Under the pieces are notes generated by a model that was not told where the DNA came from, did not search any database, and saw only the letters and a program-made list of their open reading frames with translations. From Terriglobales bacterium (GTDB lineage Bacteria; Acidobacteriota; Terriglobia; Terriglobales; Acidobacteriaceae), in NCBI GenBank assembly GCA_035691485.1, contig DASSIZ010000082.1, forward strand, positions 1-55,276: a stretch of 55,276 nucleotides of DNA, read 5' to 3'. Shown here in pieces: positions 1 through 7,035 of this stretch. Position 1 is the first letter of the stretch, and each line of letters opens with the position of its first letter. The translations under genes were made by a program, and so were the position numbers.

Positions 1-645
1 CTGGTGCTGCGCGGTCCCTCAGGCGGCGGCGTACACGGCGGTCCGTTCCATTCGCAGAACCCGGAAGCGTGGTTCGTGCATGCGCCGGGTCTGAAGGTGG
101 TCTGCCCGGCGACAGCCTACGATGCCAAGGGGCTCATCAAGTCCGCCATCCGCGACAACAACCCCGTCGTCTTCTTCGAACACAAGTTCTTGTACCGGCG
201 CATTAAAGAAGATTTGCCCCAGGGCGACTACACCGTCCCCCTCGGGAAAGCCCGCGTGGCGCGCGAGGGGCGCCACGTTTCCGTGATCACTTACGCCGCC
301 ATGGTGCACGCCGCGCTGGAAGCCGCGGAAACATTGGTGAAAGACGGCATTGAACTGGAGGTCGTCGACCTGCGCACGCTGCTGCCGCTGGATCGCGAGG
401 CGATCGCGGCCACGGTGAAGAAGACCAACCGCGCCATCATTTTGCACGAAGATGTGCGTACCGGCGGCATCGCGGGCGAGCTAGCCGCCATCATTAATGA
501 AGAGGCGTTTGATTGGCTGGACGCCCCGGTTGTGCGAATCACTTCGAAGGACACGCCGGTGCCGTTTTCGCCGCCGCTGGAGGAGTGGTTCCTTCCCAAG
601 GCGGACGATGTGGTGCGCGAGGCCAAACGTCTGATGGCGTACTGA
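1..645 (+). CDS. 2-oxoacid dehydrogenase E1 component, beta subunit (5'-truncated)
   Basis: The reading frame is open from the first base, so the gene starts outside the window; 214 codons remain. The visible part holds the end of the pyrimidine-binding domain (GGPFHSQNPEAWFVHAPGLK, then PATAYDAKGLIKSAI and PVVFFEHK) and the transketolase C-terminal domain (VSVITYAAMVHAALEAA, LEVVDLRTLLPLD, HEDVRTGGIAGELA). In this family the beta subunit joins E1 alpha to decarboxylate pyruvate or branched-chain 2-oxoacids with thiamine diphosphate and pass the acyl group to the lipoyl arm of E2. The E2 gene lies 164 bp downstream on the same strand, which supports the call. Pyruvate and branched-chain specificity cannot be separated from this fragment. 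Confidence 0.93.
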   Translation: MVLRGPSGGGVHGGPFHSQNPEAWFVHAPGLKVVCPATAYDAKGLIKSAIRDNNPVVFFEHKFLYRRIKEDLPQGDYTVPLGKARVAREGRHVSVITYAAMVHAALEAAETLVKDGIELEVVDLRTLLPLDREAIAATVKKTNRAIILHEDVRTGGIAGELAAIINEEAFDWLDAPVVRITSKDTPVPFSPPLEEWFLPKADDVVREAKRLMAY

Positions 646-733
646 GCGGTCAGTCAGCCATTAGCATTCAGCCAAACAAATTGAACGCCCCCGCCAATTC
701 GGCTCAATGCTGAGGGCTGATTGCTGGCGGCTT

Positions 734-739
734 TATAAT
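734..739 (+). promoter_or_regulatory. Putative -10 box before the E2 gene
   Basis: A perfect TATAAT lies 70 bp upstream of the E2 start, in the gap after the E1 beta stop. No convincing -35 hexamer is seen at normal spacing. It may let E2 be transcribed separately from E1. Confidence 0.35.
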
Positions 740-809
740 GTGCGGTTGCGGATGGGGTATCCGCTGCGCTGTGTGACCCCGCTCTGATTTCACGAAAGAA
801 GGACCGACG

Positions 810-2309
810 ATGCCGACTGACGTGGTCATGCCCCAGATGGGGGAATCGATTTTTGAGGGAACCATTACCAAGTGGCTGAAGAAGCCGGGCGATAAAGTCA
901 ACCGCGACGAGCCGCTATTTGAAATCTCTACCGACAAGGTGGACGCCGAGATCCCTTCGCCCACCGCCGGCGTACTGAAGGAGATCAAGGTTCCGGAAGG
1001 CACCACCGTGCAGGTGAACACCGTGGTCGGCACCATCGCCGCCGAAGGCGAGGCTGCCGCGTCCGCGCCCGCTCCCCAAACGCAGGCTTCCGCCACGGAG
1101 AAAACTGCGCCTGCCGCGCCTGCGTCGAAGGCCGAGAAAGGAGCGCCCGCAGCGCCGCCAACGCCGGAGCCGGCGAAGACGGCAGCGAAGACCACAGGAG
1201 GCGCCGTTTCAACCGAAGGCCCGGCGCAAACGCAGAAGGCGCCACCGCAGGCACAGCAGCCTGCGGCGCAAAGCGATCAGCAGGGGGCGGCGGCACAGAA
1301 ACATGAAGTTGTGGAGTTCCCGCACGCCGCCGAGAATGAGGGCGAGCGGGTGCGGTCGTCGCCGCTGGTGCGCCGCATCGCGCGCGAGAACAGCGTGGAC
1401 CTGAACCAGGTACCGGGGACAGGACTGGGCGGCCGCATCACGAAAGAAGACATCCTGCAGTTTGTCGAGCACCGGCCTGCGCCAGGGCAACGCCCAGCCG
1501 CAGCCGCGAGTGCGGCACAGCAGGAGACAGCCGCGGCCCAGCGTCCGCCATATCAGCCGGGAGCGGCGGCGCCGTCGATGCCACAGCCACAGCCGATGGC
1601 GATTCCCGGCGAACTGGTGGCGATGTCACCCATGCGCAAGAAAATTGCCGAGCGCATGGTGGAATCGAAGCGCACCAGTGCGCACGTGCACAGCGTCTTC
1701 GAAGTGGACTTGACCCGGGTGATGACGGTGCGGCAGCGCGAGAAAAAGGGCTTCGAGCAGCGTACCGGCACGCGGTTGACGATGATGCCGTTCTTCTGCC
1801 GCGCAGCCATTGAAGCCATCCGTGCCTGGCCGATCATCAACGCATCGGTGGAGGGCGACAACCTCCGTTATCACCGCAACGTTAATCTCGGCATCGCGGT
1901 GGCGTTGGACTGGGGACTGATCGTGCCCGTGATCAAGCGCGCCGAGGAGTTGAATTTTCTCGGATTGCAGCGCGCCATCATCGATCTTGCCGACCGGGCG
2001 CGCAGCAAGAAGCTGCTGCCGGACGAGGTTGCGGGCGGCACGTTCACCATCACCAATCCCGGCAGCTACGGGCAGATGTTCGGTCTGCCGATCATCATGC
2101 AGCCGCAAGTAGCGATTCTGGGCGTGGGATCGATCAAGAAGCAGCCGGTGGTTGTCACCGACGAGAACGGCATGGATTCGATCGCCATACGCTCGGTCGG
2201 CCACATTATCCTGGGATACGATCACCGCGTCGTCGACGGCGCGGTCGGCGACCAGTACCTGCGCGATGTCGCCAAGTACCTGGAGAACTGGAACGAGCCG
2301 TTGGGATAG
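810..2309 (+). CDS. Dihydrolipoamide acyltransferase (E2) of a 2-oxoacid dehydrogenase complex
   Basis: 499 residues. Residues 2-77 form a lipoyl domain with the lipoylated lysine in STDKVDAEI (K43). An Ala/Pro/Gln-rich swinging linker follows (about 80-180), then a peripheral subunit-binding domain near 185-222 (SSPLVRRIARENSVDLNQVP), a second flexible linker, and the catalytic domain from about 260. The catalytic HxxxDG motif is present near the C-terminus (H472, D476). E2 transfers the acyl group from lipoamide to CoA and forms the core of the complex. The ATG follows an AAGGA ribosome site by 8 nt. The gene sits downstream of E1 beta and ends in a strong terminator. Substrate (acetyl, branched acyl or succinyl) is not settled by the sequence. 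Confidence 0.93.
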   Translation: MPTDVVMPQMGESIFEGTITKWLKKPGDKVNRDEPLFEISTDKVDAEIPSPTAGVLKEIKVPEGTTVQVNTVVGTIAAEGEAAASAPAPQTQASATEKTAPAAPASKAEKGAPAAPPTPEPAKTAAKTTGGAVSTEGPAQTQKAPPQAQQPAAQSDQQGAAAQKHEVVEFPHAAENEGERVRSSPLVRRIARENSVDLNQVPGTGLGGRITKEDILQFVEHRPAPGQRPAAAASAAQQETAAAQRPPYQPGAAAPSMPQPQPMAIPGELVAMSPMRKKIAERMVESKRTSAHVHSVFEVDLTRVMTVRQREKKGFEQRTGTRLTMMPFFCRAAIEAIRAWPIINASVEGDNLRYHRNVNLGIAVALDWGLIVPVIKRAEELNFLGLQRAIIDLADRARSKKLLPDEVAGGTFTITNPGSYGQMFGLPIIMQPQVAILGVGSIKKQPVVVTDENGMDSIAIRSVGHIILGYDHRVVDGAVGDQYLRDVAKYLENWNEPLG

Positions 2310-2326
2310 ACCGGCATTCGGCAATC

Positions 2327-2370
2327 AGCCGCCAGCATTCAGCCGTCGCAGGTGCTGGCGGCTTCTTCTT
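2327..2370 (+). terminator. Rho-independent terminator of the E2 gene
   Basis: An 11-bp perfect stem (AGCCGCCAGCA / TGCTGGCGGCT) with a 15-nt loop is followed by TCTTCTT, 18 bp after the E2 stop. Confidence 0.75.
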
Positions 2371-2418
2371 GCCGCGAGAAGCCCGAGTGACTGAATGCTG
2401 AGTGCTGACTGGAGATGG

Positions 2419-2679
2419 CTATTTCGCTTTCGCCCACGCGGAGGCGTTCAGGCACTGCACGGTCCCGTCGATGATCTGGCCGAGACCGCCGCGGAATTTT
2501 TCCACGTCCACGATTTCTTTGTTGGTGACCGCTCCGGCCATGGAAAGCGCCGAGGAGACGAAGTTCAACGCGGCATTTTTCTTTTCCGCGCCACTCTTGG
2601 TGCCGAAAACGCCTTCGACCCCTTGGACAATGGCGGGAATAAATGCGATGCCGCGCAGCAGGACTGAGAGAAAGTTCAT
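2419..2679 (-). CDS. Small phage-type protein of unknown function
   Basis: 86 residues, preceded by a strong AAGGAG site. The N-terminal third is hydrophobic (FLSVLLRGIAFIPAIVQGV) and could be a membrane-associated helix; the rest is Ala/Val-rich with KEIVDVEKFRGGLGQIIDGTVQCLN. I do not recognise a named family. It is the last gene of the minus-strand lysis cluster, just behind the GH73 enzyme, so a role in cell lysis or virion assembly is possible but only inferred from position. Confidence 0.6.
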   Translation of the reverse strand: MNFLSVLLRGIAFIPAIVQGVEGVFGTKSGAEKKNAALNFVSSALSMAGAVTNKEIVDVEKFRGGLGQIIDGTVQCLNASAWAKAK

Positions 2680-2693
2680 GGTTGCTCCTTAAG

Positions 2694-3200
2694 TTAAGAA
2701 TCGGATGGAGGATGACCCGGCGCTGAATCAGGTGATTGGGCGGTGGGGTGAACGAAATCAAGTTCGCCGAGCCGATTGTCGCGATATACGCAAAGCAATT
2801 TTTCTGCGTATTCCGGGTCGGTCGCCCAGTGCTTTGCCAGCGCCCGCGCGAAGGAATCGGGATTGCCGCTGCAGGCCCGTGTTTCCGCGTAACAGGGCGC
2901 TGTCAAGAGGATGCGATCGCGATCGGCGAAACAATCTTCCATTGACGCGTAGGCGGCGAACTGGGCGATGATTCGCTCCTCCCGGCCCCCGACGTGTTCG
3001 CGCGTCGGGTACTCCACCCGGGGATGGTCGCCATGCGCCTTGATTCCGAAATAATTGTGGGCATCGCGCGCGAGCCGCGATTGCCCCCAGCTGCTCTCCA
3101 GCGCGGCTTGCGCCACCGTCATCCCGGGAGGAAAACCCGAGTGCCGGGAACTGGCGATCGCCGCTCGTGTAGCGCTGGCGATAAATTCGTGGCGGTTCAT
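2694..3200 (-). CDS. Glucosaminidase-domain muramidase (GH73/FlgJ-like), phage lysis enzyme candidate
   Basis: 168 residues. It opens with MNRHEFIASATRAAIASSR, then GMTVAQAALESSWGQSRLA, where E35 fits the catalytic glutamate of GH73 endo-N-acetylglucosaminidases, then NYFGIKAHGDHP and FAAYASMEDCFADR, the usual family landmarks. It should cleave the glycan chain of peptidoglycan. There is no signal peptide, so export would need a holin-like pore or another route; a one-TM small protein is encoded immediately upstream and its stop is 2 nt before this ATG. The frame is open upstream, but the family N-terminus and the neighbour's stop place the start at 3200. The position between a holin-like gene and phage-like genes argues for an endolysin rather than a flagellar enzyme. 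Confidence 0.85.
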   Translation of the reverse strand: MNRHEFIASATRAAIASSRHSGFPPGMTVAQAALESSWGQSRLARDAHNYFGIKAHGDHPRVEYPTREHVGGREERIIAQFAAYASMEDCFADRDRILLTAPCYAETRACSGNPDSFARALAKHWATDPEYAEKLLCVYRDNRLGELDFVHPTAQSPDSAPGHPPSDS

Positions 3201-3202
3201 GG

Positions 3203-3439
3203 TCAGCGGTGCATCCGGAAGTAGTCGAGGCCGAGGTGGACGATTGTGAGCACGCCGGCGAGCAAGCCGCCAATGCCGGTGAAGCGCTGGACCATGCGCT
3301 CGTGGCGGTCCACGCGCTCGGCAAGTTCCTGGAGGTAGCCGGGCTTGCCGTTGCCGAGCAGCCATTTCATGTTGGTCTTGATTTCGGCCAGGTCTTCCAG
3401 AACCTGGCGCTCGAAATCGATTACTGAACATTCATGCAT
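3203..3439 (-). CDS. Holin-like small membrane protein
   Basis: 78 residues. An acidic/basic amphipathic N-terminal part (VIDFERQVLEDLAEIKTNMKW, ELAERVDRHERMVQRF) is followed by one membrane helix (GIGGLLAGVLTIVHLGLDYF) and a short basic tail. This layout resembles XhlA/haemolysin-type phage lysis proteins, which pair a coiled coil with one C-terminal TM. The ATG at 3439 follows AGGAA by 7 nt; an upstream ATG at 3457 is less well placed. The stop is 2 nt from the GH73 start, so the two are probably translationally coupled. Function is inferred from topology and context. Confidence 0.65.
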   Translation of the reverse strand: MHECSVIDFERQVLEDLAEIKTNMKWLLGNGKPGYLQELAERVDRHERMVQRFTGIGGLLAGVLTIVHLGLDYFRMHR

Positions 3440-3474
3440 AAACAAATTCCTGAACATTGGGTGCTGAGCGAGAA

Positions 3475-3795
3475 CTAGAACGGATAATCCACATGCAGGA
3501 GCGCGGAGTCGCGAGAGTAGAGCGGCGGCGCCGAGGCGTCGTAGGCCCGAATGTAAAAGTCCTGGACACGTGAAAGCCGAGCCAGCGTCAGCACTGGTGT
3601 GGTGAATCGGCCGATAAGGTTGCGATTGTTGGCAACTCCCCAGGAAATCAACAGCGTGCCGGAGGCCGGTGTGCCATCGGCGCGATAGATTACGTCGGAT
3701 ATCGTCGTCTTTGACGGGTCCGCGGCGAAGGCAGCCATGCCCAACATCAGCAGGCAACAAAAAAGCCGCCCAAGGCGGCTATGTCTGGAAGTCAT
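3475..3795 (-). CDS. Secreted protein with a phage-tail-like repeat segment
   Basis: 106 residues from the second of two closely spaced ATGs (3801 is the other). A clear Sec signal peptide is present: basic n-region (TSRHSRLGR), hydrophobic core (LFCCLLMLGMAAF), cleavage after AFA-A. The mature part contains ISDVIYRADGTPASGTLLISW, which I associate with phage tail-fibre or collagen-like phage proteins in acidobacterial genomes, though this rests on memory rather than a search. A complete terminator hairpin lies inside the signal-peptide codons (3759-3780). It heads the lysis gene unit. Confidence 0.6.
   Translation of the reverse strand: MTSRHSRLGRLFCCLLMLGMAAFAADPSKTTISDVIYRADGTPASGTLLISWGVANNRNLIGRFTTPVLTLARLSRVQDFYIRAYDASAPPLYSRDSALLHVDYPF
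3759..3780 (-). terminator. Rho-independent terminator embedded in a coding start
   Basis: Read on the minus strand: AGCCGCC-TTG-GGCGGCT followed by five T's. It would end transcripts of the phosphatase unit (3871-4714), yet it lies 15 bases inside the next gene, encoding its Arg-Leu-Gly-Arg-Leu-Phe residues. Confidence 0.75.
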
Positions 3796-3870
3796 AAGCA
3801 TTCTTCGTTGGTGGTTCGAAATCAGAACTTTAAAGTCGGAACTGCAGACGCGCTGCTTGCTGCTGAACGC

Positions 3871-4335
3871 CTAATTCTTGGTTTCGGCAGCCGGCTTGCT
3901 GTCGCGGACGAAGTTTTCCACGCTGCGCACGTAAACCGCGGCGAAGTCCACCACCGGGCGGCGGCTTTCGATCAACTCCATGGCCTCCGACAGCGCAAAG
4001 CCGAGGACCCGCAGGATGGCGAGCGTCATCATGGGCGCGCGATGCACCCCGGCGGCACAATGGATAAACAGACGATTGCCATTGCCCGCCTCCAGGGCCT
4101 TCACTGCGAAATCAACGGCCGGCTGGAACACCTCCCGGCCCTTGACCTGGAAATCATCGTCGGTCGGATTCCAATGCACCTTGATGCCGTGCGGCTCCGC
4201 CAACGCCGTGTCATCGAACTCGATCTGCATGTCGATGATGTGGGTGACGCCCGCTTCGGCTACTTGCGTCATCTTCTCTGCAGTCCAGATGCCACCTCCA
4301 ACCGCGATGCGGTCGGTAACCCAGGTCATGTCCAT
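3871..4335 (-). CDS. Dual-specificity / tyrosine-type protein phosphatase
   Basis: 154 residues, the size of a minimal DSP fold. The P-loop is HCAAGVHRAP, with nucleophile C93 and phosphate-binding R99 (HCxxGxxR). Acidic residues in PTDDD near 58-62 fit the general-acid loop. The family removes phosphate from Tyr/Ser/Thr or from other phosphate esters such as RNA caps or phosphoinositides. It follows the 4376-4714 gene in the same orientation and lies inside a phage-derived cluster; small phosphatases are known as phage cargo. Substrate unknown. Confidence 0.88.
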   Translation of the reverse strand: MDMTWVTDRIAVGGGIWTAEKMTQVAEAGVTHIIDMQIEFDDTALAEPHGIKVHWNPTDDDFQVKGREVFQPAVDFAVKALEAGNGNRLFIHCAAGVHRAPMMTLAILRVLGFALSEAMELIESRRPVVDFAAVYVRSVENFVRDSKPAAETKN

Positions 4336-4375
4336 TCGCGCCGCCGCTCCTGTACAGGTTTGTCTCTATACAGAT

Positions 4376-4714
4376 TCATTCTACGGCACGATTGTTTGCT
4401 GAAAATTCGGCGGCTAGTTCCTCCGGGGTTTCCGGAATCTGCAATTGCTCCAAAAGTAAACGGATGAACGACGGTTCGTCTTCGGGCGCGCCGTGCCCGG
4501 ATGGGACAAGGCCGCCCCATTCGAACAGCCACTTAGCGTGCTGGTAGCTGCCTTCCTTCTCGGCGCGCGCGATCACGGCGGCGACAATGCGGTCGCGCGC
4601 CTCGCGGATCTGCACCACGGCGTCCGGCAATGTCGCGGTTGGCGCGGCTTCGGAAGCGTTTTGATCAGTCGGTCTTGCTCGATTAGCCATCGACGATTCG
4701 TGTTTGGTAGCCAT
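4376..4714 (-). CDS. Hypothetical acidic protein
   Basis: 112 residues with no signal peptide or membrane helix. A helical, charged middle (VVQIREARDRIVAAVIARAEKEG) is followed by HAKWLFEWGGLVPSG and an acidic tail. No family recognised. The ATG at 4714 has no Shine-Dalgarno sequence: the T-tract of the upstream terminator runs directly into it. An internal ATG at 4690 is an alternative start but also lacks a good ribosome site. Confidence 0.55.
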   Translation of the reverse strand: MATKHESSMANRARPTDQNASEAAPTATLPDAVVQIREARDRIVAAVIARAEKEGSYQHAKWLFEWGGLVPSGHGAPEDEPSFIRLLLEQLQIPETPEELAAEFSANNRAVE

Positions 4715-4720
4715 AAAAGC

Positions 4721-4750
4721 AAAAAGGCGCGTCGTGGTTGACGGCGCGCC
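4721..4750 (-). terminator. Rho-independent terminator directly before a start codon
   Basis: On the minus strand a 10-bp stem (GGCGCGCCGT / ACGACGCGCC, one C-A mismatch) with a 5-nt loop is followed by TTTTTGCTTTT and then the ATG at 4714. It should end transcription of the sigma-like gene (4768-5421). Confidence 0.7.
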
Positions 4751-4767
4751 CGGATGAATGCCTCAAT

Positions 4768-5421
4768 TCAGCTTACTAATCGAGCATAGCAGATTGCAGG
4801 GGGTAAACCGGCCACATCCTGAACAAATTTATCTGGTTTGATGAGAGCAGGTTGAAGGGATTTTAGTGAAAAAGGGGGCTTGACAAGCCCAATCTCAAGA
4901 CGAGAACCGTCGCAACTGGCGTGAAGAATTGCGACGTGAGTGGTGCTTCCTTGCTTGTCCTCCGCGCAGTCGGGGACGCATTCGGAACCGACCAGGCCGC
5001 GGCAGATTTCCTCGCTCAGGTTCAACATCCTTCTTCGGAGGAACATCTCGGTCAGGCAATCGAGCGCATCCGGCAGCCGCCGTCGGATGGTCCGCGCACC
5101 ACAGTGCAGCAGCCGCGCCGTTTCTTCTTCTGTGTACTCCTGCAAAACGATGTGCGCGATCAATTCCTTATCGAAAGGCGGCAGGCGGTCGAGGCAGTGT
5201 TCGACGTCGATCACGAACAGCGCCGTGTCTTCGAACGAGTGCACGTGGAAATCTTGCCACCGGGCGGTGAACAGTTCGCGGCCCAGGATCGCCGGCAGGC
5301 GCCCTACTTCCACCGATATGCAGAAATACCGGCGGAGCAATGCGATGCAGTGGTCGCGATAGATGGACAATTCAGGCAGCGGAGGGGGGAGGGAAGGCCT
5401 GTGCCGGCTCATGCGCGACAC
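4768..5421 (-). CDS. Sigma-70 region 4-like HTH protein
   Basis: 217 residues. Residues about 79-125 (LPPFDKELIAHIVLQEYTEEETARLLHCGARTIRRRLPDALDCL) read like sigma-70 region 4: a helix after 'LPP', then EETARLLHCGARTIRRRL as helix-turn-helix. No region 2 is visible. The last 70 residues are Cys- and Pro-containing and unfamiliar. In a phage setting such a protein would be a candidate late activator or antiterminator-type factor. Its ATG lies inside the 3' end of the upstream zinc-ribbon gene (13-bp overlap), suggesting coupled translation. Role inferred only. Confidence 0.6.
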   Translation of the reverse strand: MSRMSRHRPSLPPPLPELSIYRDHCIALLRRYFCISVEVGRLPAILGRELFTARWQDFHVHSFEDTALFVIDVEHCLDRLPPFDKELIAHIVLQEYTEEETARLLHCGARTIRRRLPDALDCLTEMFLRRRMLNLSEEICRGLVGSECVPDCAEDKQGSTTHVAILHASCDGSRLEIGLVKPPFSLKSLQPALIKPDKFVQDVAGLPPAICYARLVS

Positions 5422-5639
5422 CTCGAGACGGCCACGACCGCGGTGAGATCGCGCAGAGCCGCCGGCGTGGCGGGAGTATTCTTTCGCCGAGGCGCGCGGA
5501 TGCGCAGCGGCAGCTCCGCCATGAATTCCTCACAGACGGGGCAATACGGAGTGGTGACGCCATCGGCGCGCAGCCATAGGCCGCCGCAGCGTTCGCAATA
5601 CTTGAGCTGGAAGTGGACAAGGACAGGGTGGCACGGCAT
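5409..5639 (-). CDS. Small zinc-ribbon protein
   Basis: 76 residues with two Cys knuckles: C15-x2-C18 (YCERCGG) and C33-x2-C36 (YCPVCEE), a typical zinc ribbon. The C-terminus is basic. The start is supported by AGGAG in the 5-8 nt window. It overlaps the sigma-like gene. Small ribbons of this kind often bind nucleic acid or a partner protein; function here is unknown. Confidence 0.65.
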   Translation of the reverse strand: MPCHPVLVHFQLKYCERCGGLWLRADGVTTPYCPVCEEFMAELPLRIRAPRRKNTPATPAALRDLTAVVAVSRCRA

Positions 5640-5665
5640 GAGTTCTCCTAAGAAAACAAAATATG

Positions 5666-5709
5666 AAAAAGCCCTCCGCCGAACGGCTGAGGCCGTAGAG
5701 CGCAGGGCT
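5666..5709 (-). terminator. Rho-independent terminator upstream of the zinc-ribbon gene
   Basis: Minus-strand hairpin with outer arms AGCCCT/AGGGCT and inner ACGGC-CTCA-GCCGT, then TTTTT. It follows the 5770-6039 gene by about 60 bp and precedes the next ATG by only 26 bp. Confidence 0.7.
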
Positions 5710-5769
5710 GGTTGTTGGTTACCGTAGACCTGGTGGGCTATTGAATTCTTGGGACCGCGGGAATTGCAA

Positions 5770-6039
5770 CTAGCCGAATTCGAGATCGTTCTTGCGCCGA
5801 AAGTATCCTTCCTCGTACGCGGATTTGAAGATGCGGCCGTTGTGGACCGCGACGATCAGCCGCCCGTTGAATTGCATCTTCCGTAGCAGGCGTTCGGTCG
5901 CGGCGGCGAGCAGTTCCGATTGCTGCACCCTGCGGCGCAAGGCGAGCAGGACTCCTTCTTCATCCGAAGTCTCGCCGGCGGTTGCCGGGTATTCCGGCGT
6001 GGAACTGGTTTGCGGGAGGCGGGAGGGAGGGGCGGACAT
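5770..6039 (-). CDS. Hypothetical protein divergent from the repressor
   Basis: 89 residues; first gene of the leftward cluster. The N-terminal 25 residues are Pro/Ser/Thr-rich; the rest is helical and charged (VLLALRRRVQQSELLAAATERLLRKMQFNGRLIVAVHNGRIFKSAYEEGYFRR). Not recognised. AAGGAA lies 8 nt before the ATG, and a TATCAACAAG sequence resembling the other presumed operator sites overlaps the start region. Its place matches an early gene under control of the divergent S24 repressor. Confidence 0.55.
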   Translation of the reverse strand: MSAPPSRLPQTSSTPEYPATAGETSDEEGVLLALRRRVQQSELLAAATERLLRKMQFNGRLIVAVHNGRIFKSAYEEGYFRRKNDLEFG

Positions 6040-6167
6040 ATCAACAAGTTCCTTTCCGACCAGTTATAATAAGAGGTGCACAATATAGCTTGTTGAATTT
6101 TCATGTCAAGAATAAAATTTCTAAAAGTTATTTGCTTGTGCGCAAGTATATCTCGTTGATATACAAT
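6038..6167. promoter_or_regulatory. Divergent control region with candidate operators
   Basis: An AT-rich 130-bp gap in a GC-rich genome. Three related sites: ATATCAACAAG (6038-6048, reverse orientation of CTTGTTGATAT), CTTGTTGAAT (6089-6098) and TCGTTGATAT (6153-6162). The third overlaps an extended -10 for the rightward repressor gene (TG at 6157-6158, TATACA at 6160-6165). A near-palindrome CTTGTGCGCAAG lies at 6135-6146. The arrangement suggests a repressor binding repeated sites and controlling both directions. Confidence 0.5.
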
Positions 6168-6175
6168 AAGTGGCC

Positions 6176-6892
6176 ATGAAATTCCGCTCGTTACAGGAGA
6201 GGCTGCGGCAGCTGCTGCTGGCGCGCATTCAGAACGGGGAGCTCACTGGCCTGAAGCTGGCTGCCATGGCTGGTTTCCAGCAGGCGCACGTCTCCAACTT
6301 CCTGAACCGGAAACGTTCCTTGAGCCTGGCCGCCATGGATCGGGTGCTGGGCGCGCTGCAGCTCTCGGTGCTCGACCTGCTCGACCCGGCGGAGATCAAC
6401 AAACGCGCCACCATCGTCCCCCCCAGCGAAGGCGAGTTCGAGGGCGTGCTGCTGGTGGATGGAGCCATCGCGGCGGGCGAGCCCGAAATTACCAGCGAAG
6501 CGGTGCACGACATGCTCAAATTCAAGAAAAGTTTTCTACGGCGCTTGCGCCCAGAATCGGCCACGCCGCGCGACCACTGGCGCCGTTTCGTGCTGCTGCG
6601 GGTGGACGCGCGCGATGGCATGAGCATGTACCCGCGCCTGCTGCCCGGCTCCATCCTGCTCATCGACCGCCATTACAACTCCCTCAAGCCGTATCGCCGC
6701 AGCGAGCAGAACATGTACGCGGTGCGGGTGAACGGTGGCTGCACCGTGAAGTACGTGGAATTGGCCGAGCGCAACCTGGTGCTGCGCCCGCACAACCAGG
6801 CCTACCCGGTGGCGGTGTTGCCGATCGAGGAAGGGAAAAGAAGTTCGGACTACATCGTGGGCCGGGTTTGCCACGTGGGCATCGAGACCTGA
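6176..6892 (+). CDS. CI/LexA-like repressor: XRE HTH plus S24 self-cleaving domain
   Basis: 238 residues from the ATG (a GTG at 6170 is in frame). The N-terminal HTH (about 8-70) reads LTGLKLAAMAGFQQAHVSNFLNRKRSLS. The C-terminal half is an S24 peptidase: putative Ala-Gly cleavage site at 100-101 (GAIAAGEPE), catalytic serine S150 in DGMSMYPRLLPGSI and catalytic lysine K192 in GGCTVKYVEL. In lambda CI and LexA this fold cuts itself when RecA is activated by DNA damage. No ribosome site precedes the start, and the -10 box ends about 10 nt before the ATG, so the message may be leaderless, as for lambda cI. It probably represses the leftward phage-like genes. Confidence 0.85.
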   Translation: MKFRSLQERLRQLLLARIQNGELTGLKLAAMAGFQQAHVSNFLNRKRSLSLAAMDRVLGALQLSVLDLLDPAEINKRATIVPPSEGEFEGVLLVDGAIAAGEPEITSEAVHDMLKFKKSFLRRLRPESATPRDHWRRFVLLRVDARDGMSMYPRLLPGSILLIDRHYNSLKPYRRSEQNMYAVRVNGGCTVKYVELAERNLVLRPHNQAYPVAVLPIEEGKRSSDYIVGRVCHVGIET

Positions 6893-7035
6893 GTTGCGCG
6901 TTATCACCCTGAGCGCGGCGAAGGCCGTGCCGCAACCAACTACCCGCTACCGCTTTGATATCATCGTGAAGTTCTGACCTCGCGCGCAGCCGCGCAGACC
7001 AGCCACTCATCTACCACAGCAGGGAGGAATTTTGC

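Noticed and set aside
2694-3760. Programmed frameshift joining the holin-like and GH73 genes
   Set aside because: Each gene has its own start; the 2-nt spacing fits coupling, and no slippery sequence is seen.
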